Shown: positions 6,344 to 6,914 of the stretch, in pieces
How the letters are laid out: each line of letters opens with the position of its first letter
How positions within the stretch are numbered: position 1 is the stretch's first letter
Source of the DNA: CAZGLR01 sp964526635
GTDB taxonomy: Bacteria; Zixibacteria; MSB-5A5; GN15; JAAZOE01
Direction: 5' to 3'
Assembly: GCA_964526635.1 (NCBI GenBank)
Contig: CAZGLR010000149.1
Span: 1 to 6,914 of the forward strand
Length of the DNA stretch: 6,914 nt
The notes under the pieces: model-generated
What the model was told of the DNA's origin: nothing
Seen by the model: the letters and a program-made list of their open reading frames with translations, nothing else
Databases searched by the model: none
Made by a program: the position numbers and the translations under genes

Positions 6344-6348
6344 CCTCA
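6344..6348 (-). promoter_or_regulatory. Ribosome binding site that decides the STAS gene start
   Basis: TGAGG on the minus strand lies five bases before ATG 6338-6336. It is the clearest Shine-Dalgarno in the window and supports the internal ATG over the upstream GTG at 6371. Confidence 0.65.
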
Positions 6349-6389
6349 GTCTTGAGAGTGTCTGTATTCACCTGTCAATTTAGATATCT

Positions 6390-6419
6390 ATAGTACGAAA
6401 AAAAGACCCCGATTGCCAA
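6390..6419 (-). promoter_or_regulatory. Probable sigma70-type promoter for STAS-exchanger genes
   Basis: On the minus strand TTGGCA (6419-6414) and TACTAT (6395-6390) are 18 bases apart. Transcription would start near 6383, about 45 nt before the STAS ATG. The -35 is good and the -10 matches TATAAT at four of six positions. The start would fall only about 12 nt before the alternative GTG, which also favours the downstream ATG. Confidence 0.4.
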
Positions 6420-6438
6420 TGATTTTCACAGGCCGTAT

Positions 6439-6467
6439 TTGACTTTATCCACAATGTGCGATATACT
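6439..6467 (+). promoter_or_regulatory. Strong sigma70-type promoter for the CoA-binding protein gene
   Basis: TTGACT (6439-6444) and TATACT (6462-6467) are separated by the ideal 17 bases. Each box matches the consensus at five of six positions. Transcription would start near 6474, giving a leader of about 50 nt. It is divergent from the STAS promoter inside the same short intergenic space, so the two could share regulation. Confidence 0.7.
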
Positions 6468-6525
6468 ACGGCTCATTAAAAACAGCCCATTTCAAAATTG
6501 AGATAATAAGGCGCGACAAACAGTT

Positions 6526-6914
6526 ATGAGCAATCTGGATTGTATTTTCAAACCCCGGTCGATAGCCGTAATCGGGGCCTCCTCCCGCCGCCATACCATC
6601 GGTCGGGAAATTCTGCACAATCTGATAGATTATGAGTTCAATGGCAAAATCTTCCCGGTCAACCCCAAGGCCGGGGTGATCCATTCGATCAAGGCGTATT
6701 CGACTATCCTCGATGTCCCTGATTCGGTCGATATGGCTATAATCGCCGTCCCCAAACAATTCGTTCCAGCCGTGGCCGAACAGTGCGGCGAAAAGGGTGT
6801 CAAGGGTCTGGTGGTCATCTCGGCCGGCTTCAAAGAGGTTGGAGGCGAGGGGATCAAACTGGAAAATCAACTGCTCGAGGTCTGCCGGAAATGGGGTATG
6901 CGCCTGGTGGGACC
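6526..6914 (+). CDS. CoA-binding domain protein, probably ADP-forming acetyl/acyl-CoA synthetase (5' part, runs off the window)
   Basis: Only the first 129 residues are present, with an open frame to the window edge. They form a Rossmann-type CoA-binding domain: FKPRSIAVIGASSRRHTIG (8-26) with the nucleotide-loop glycines, GKIFPVNPKAG (41-51), VDMAIIAVPKQFVPAVAEQC (69-88), GVKGLVVISAGFKEVGGEG (92-110) and WGMRLVG at the edge, just before the PNC(L/S)G motif expected next. This is the N-terminal module of NDP-forming acyl-CoA synthetases (acyl-CoA + ADP + Pi to acid + CoA + ATP), used in fermentation for ATP gain. The same module starts Pat-type protein acetyltransferases, so the missing C-terminal part is needed to tell them apart. 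The ATG fits the family N-terminus; the ribosome site is weak (TAAGG, 14 bases upstream). A clear promoter lies at 6439-6467. It is divergent from the STAS gene. Confidence 0.85.
   Translation, partial: MSNLDCIFKPRSIAVIGASSRRHTIGREILHNLIDYEFNGKIFPVNPKAGVIHSIKAYSTILDVPDSVDMAIIAVPKQFVPAVAEQCGEKGVKGLVVISAGFKEVGGEGIKLENQLLEVCRKWGMRLVG

Noticed and set aside
6339..6371. GTG start at 6371 for the STAS protein
   Set aside because: The extra 11 residues precede the domain, no ribosome site is present, and the ATG at 6338 has a well-spaced TGAGG.
6466..6870. Minus-strand frame of 134 codons
   Set aside because: It is antisense to the CoA-binding domain, whose plus-strand translation matches a conserved family along its whole length.

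Overview
The window reads as bacterial chromosomal DNA of moderate GC content with tightly packed genes and mostly weak Shine-Dalgarno sequences. The gene families (a Pol IV-like polymerase paired with a second DnaE-type polymerase, a CaCA cation exchanger, a stand-alone STAS protein and an NDP-forming acyl-CoA synthetase) would suit an anaerobic or little-cultured lineage such as the FCB group/Zixibacteria or a deltaproteobacterium-like phylum. That placement is a low-confidence impression from protein style. It does not rest on a marker gene.

Layout: four genes lie on the minus strand and one on the plus strand. Read in the minus direction, a short STAS-domain protein (6338-6000) is followed after 48 bp by a multi-pass sodium/calcium exchanger-type membrane protein (5951-4737). 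These two probably form a small operon. A 506-bp intergenic region (4736-4231) follows. It contains no convincing gene but is unusually rich in palindromes. Next come a catalytically intact Y-family DNA polymerase (dinB, 4230-3019) and a 1006-residue DnaE-type C-family polymerase (3050-30), whose start codon lies inside the end of dinB (32-nt overlap). On the plus strand, a good sigma70-type promoter (6439-6467) drives a CoA-binding-domain protein (6526 to the window end, truncated), most likely an ADP-forming acyl-CoA synthetase.

The main point of interest is the dinB-dnaE pair. Its order resembles the imuB-dnaE2 part of the SOS mutasome cassette. However, the Y-family member keeps all three catalytic acidic residues, as true Pol IV does and ImuB does not, and it has Leu where the steric-gate aromatic is expected. 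The DnaE partner has intact polymerase aspartates, a PHP domain that has lost its metal ligands, and no room for a C-terminal tau-binding domain. I infer a compact two-polymerase translesion or mutagenesis unit. No imuA, recA or lexA gene is visible in the window.

The second point of interest is the intergenic region before dinB. It holds two diverged copies of one palindromic unit at a 33-bp period, a third strong hairpin, and a word (CCCACGAC) recurring in alternating orientation so that it forms two nested or overlapping inverted repeats. This could be a REP/BIME-like element, a foldback element, or a structured leader or terminator RNA between the exchanger and dinB.
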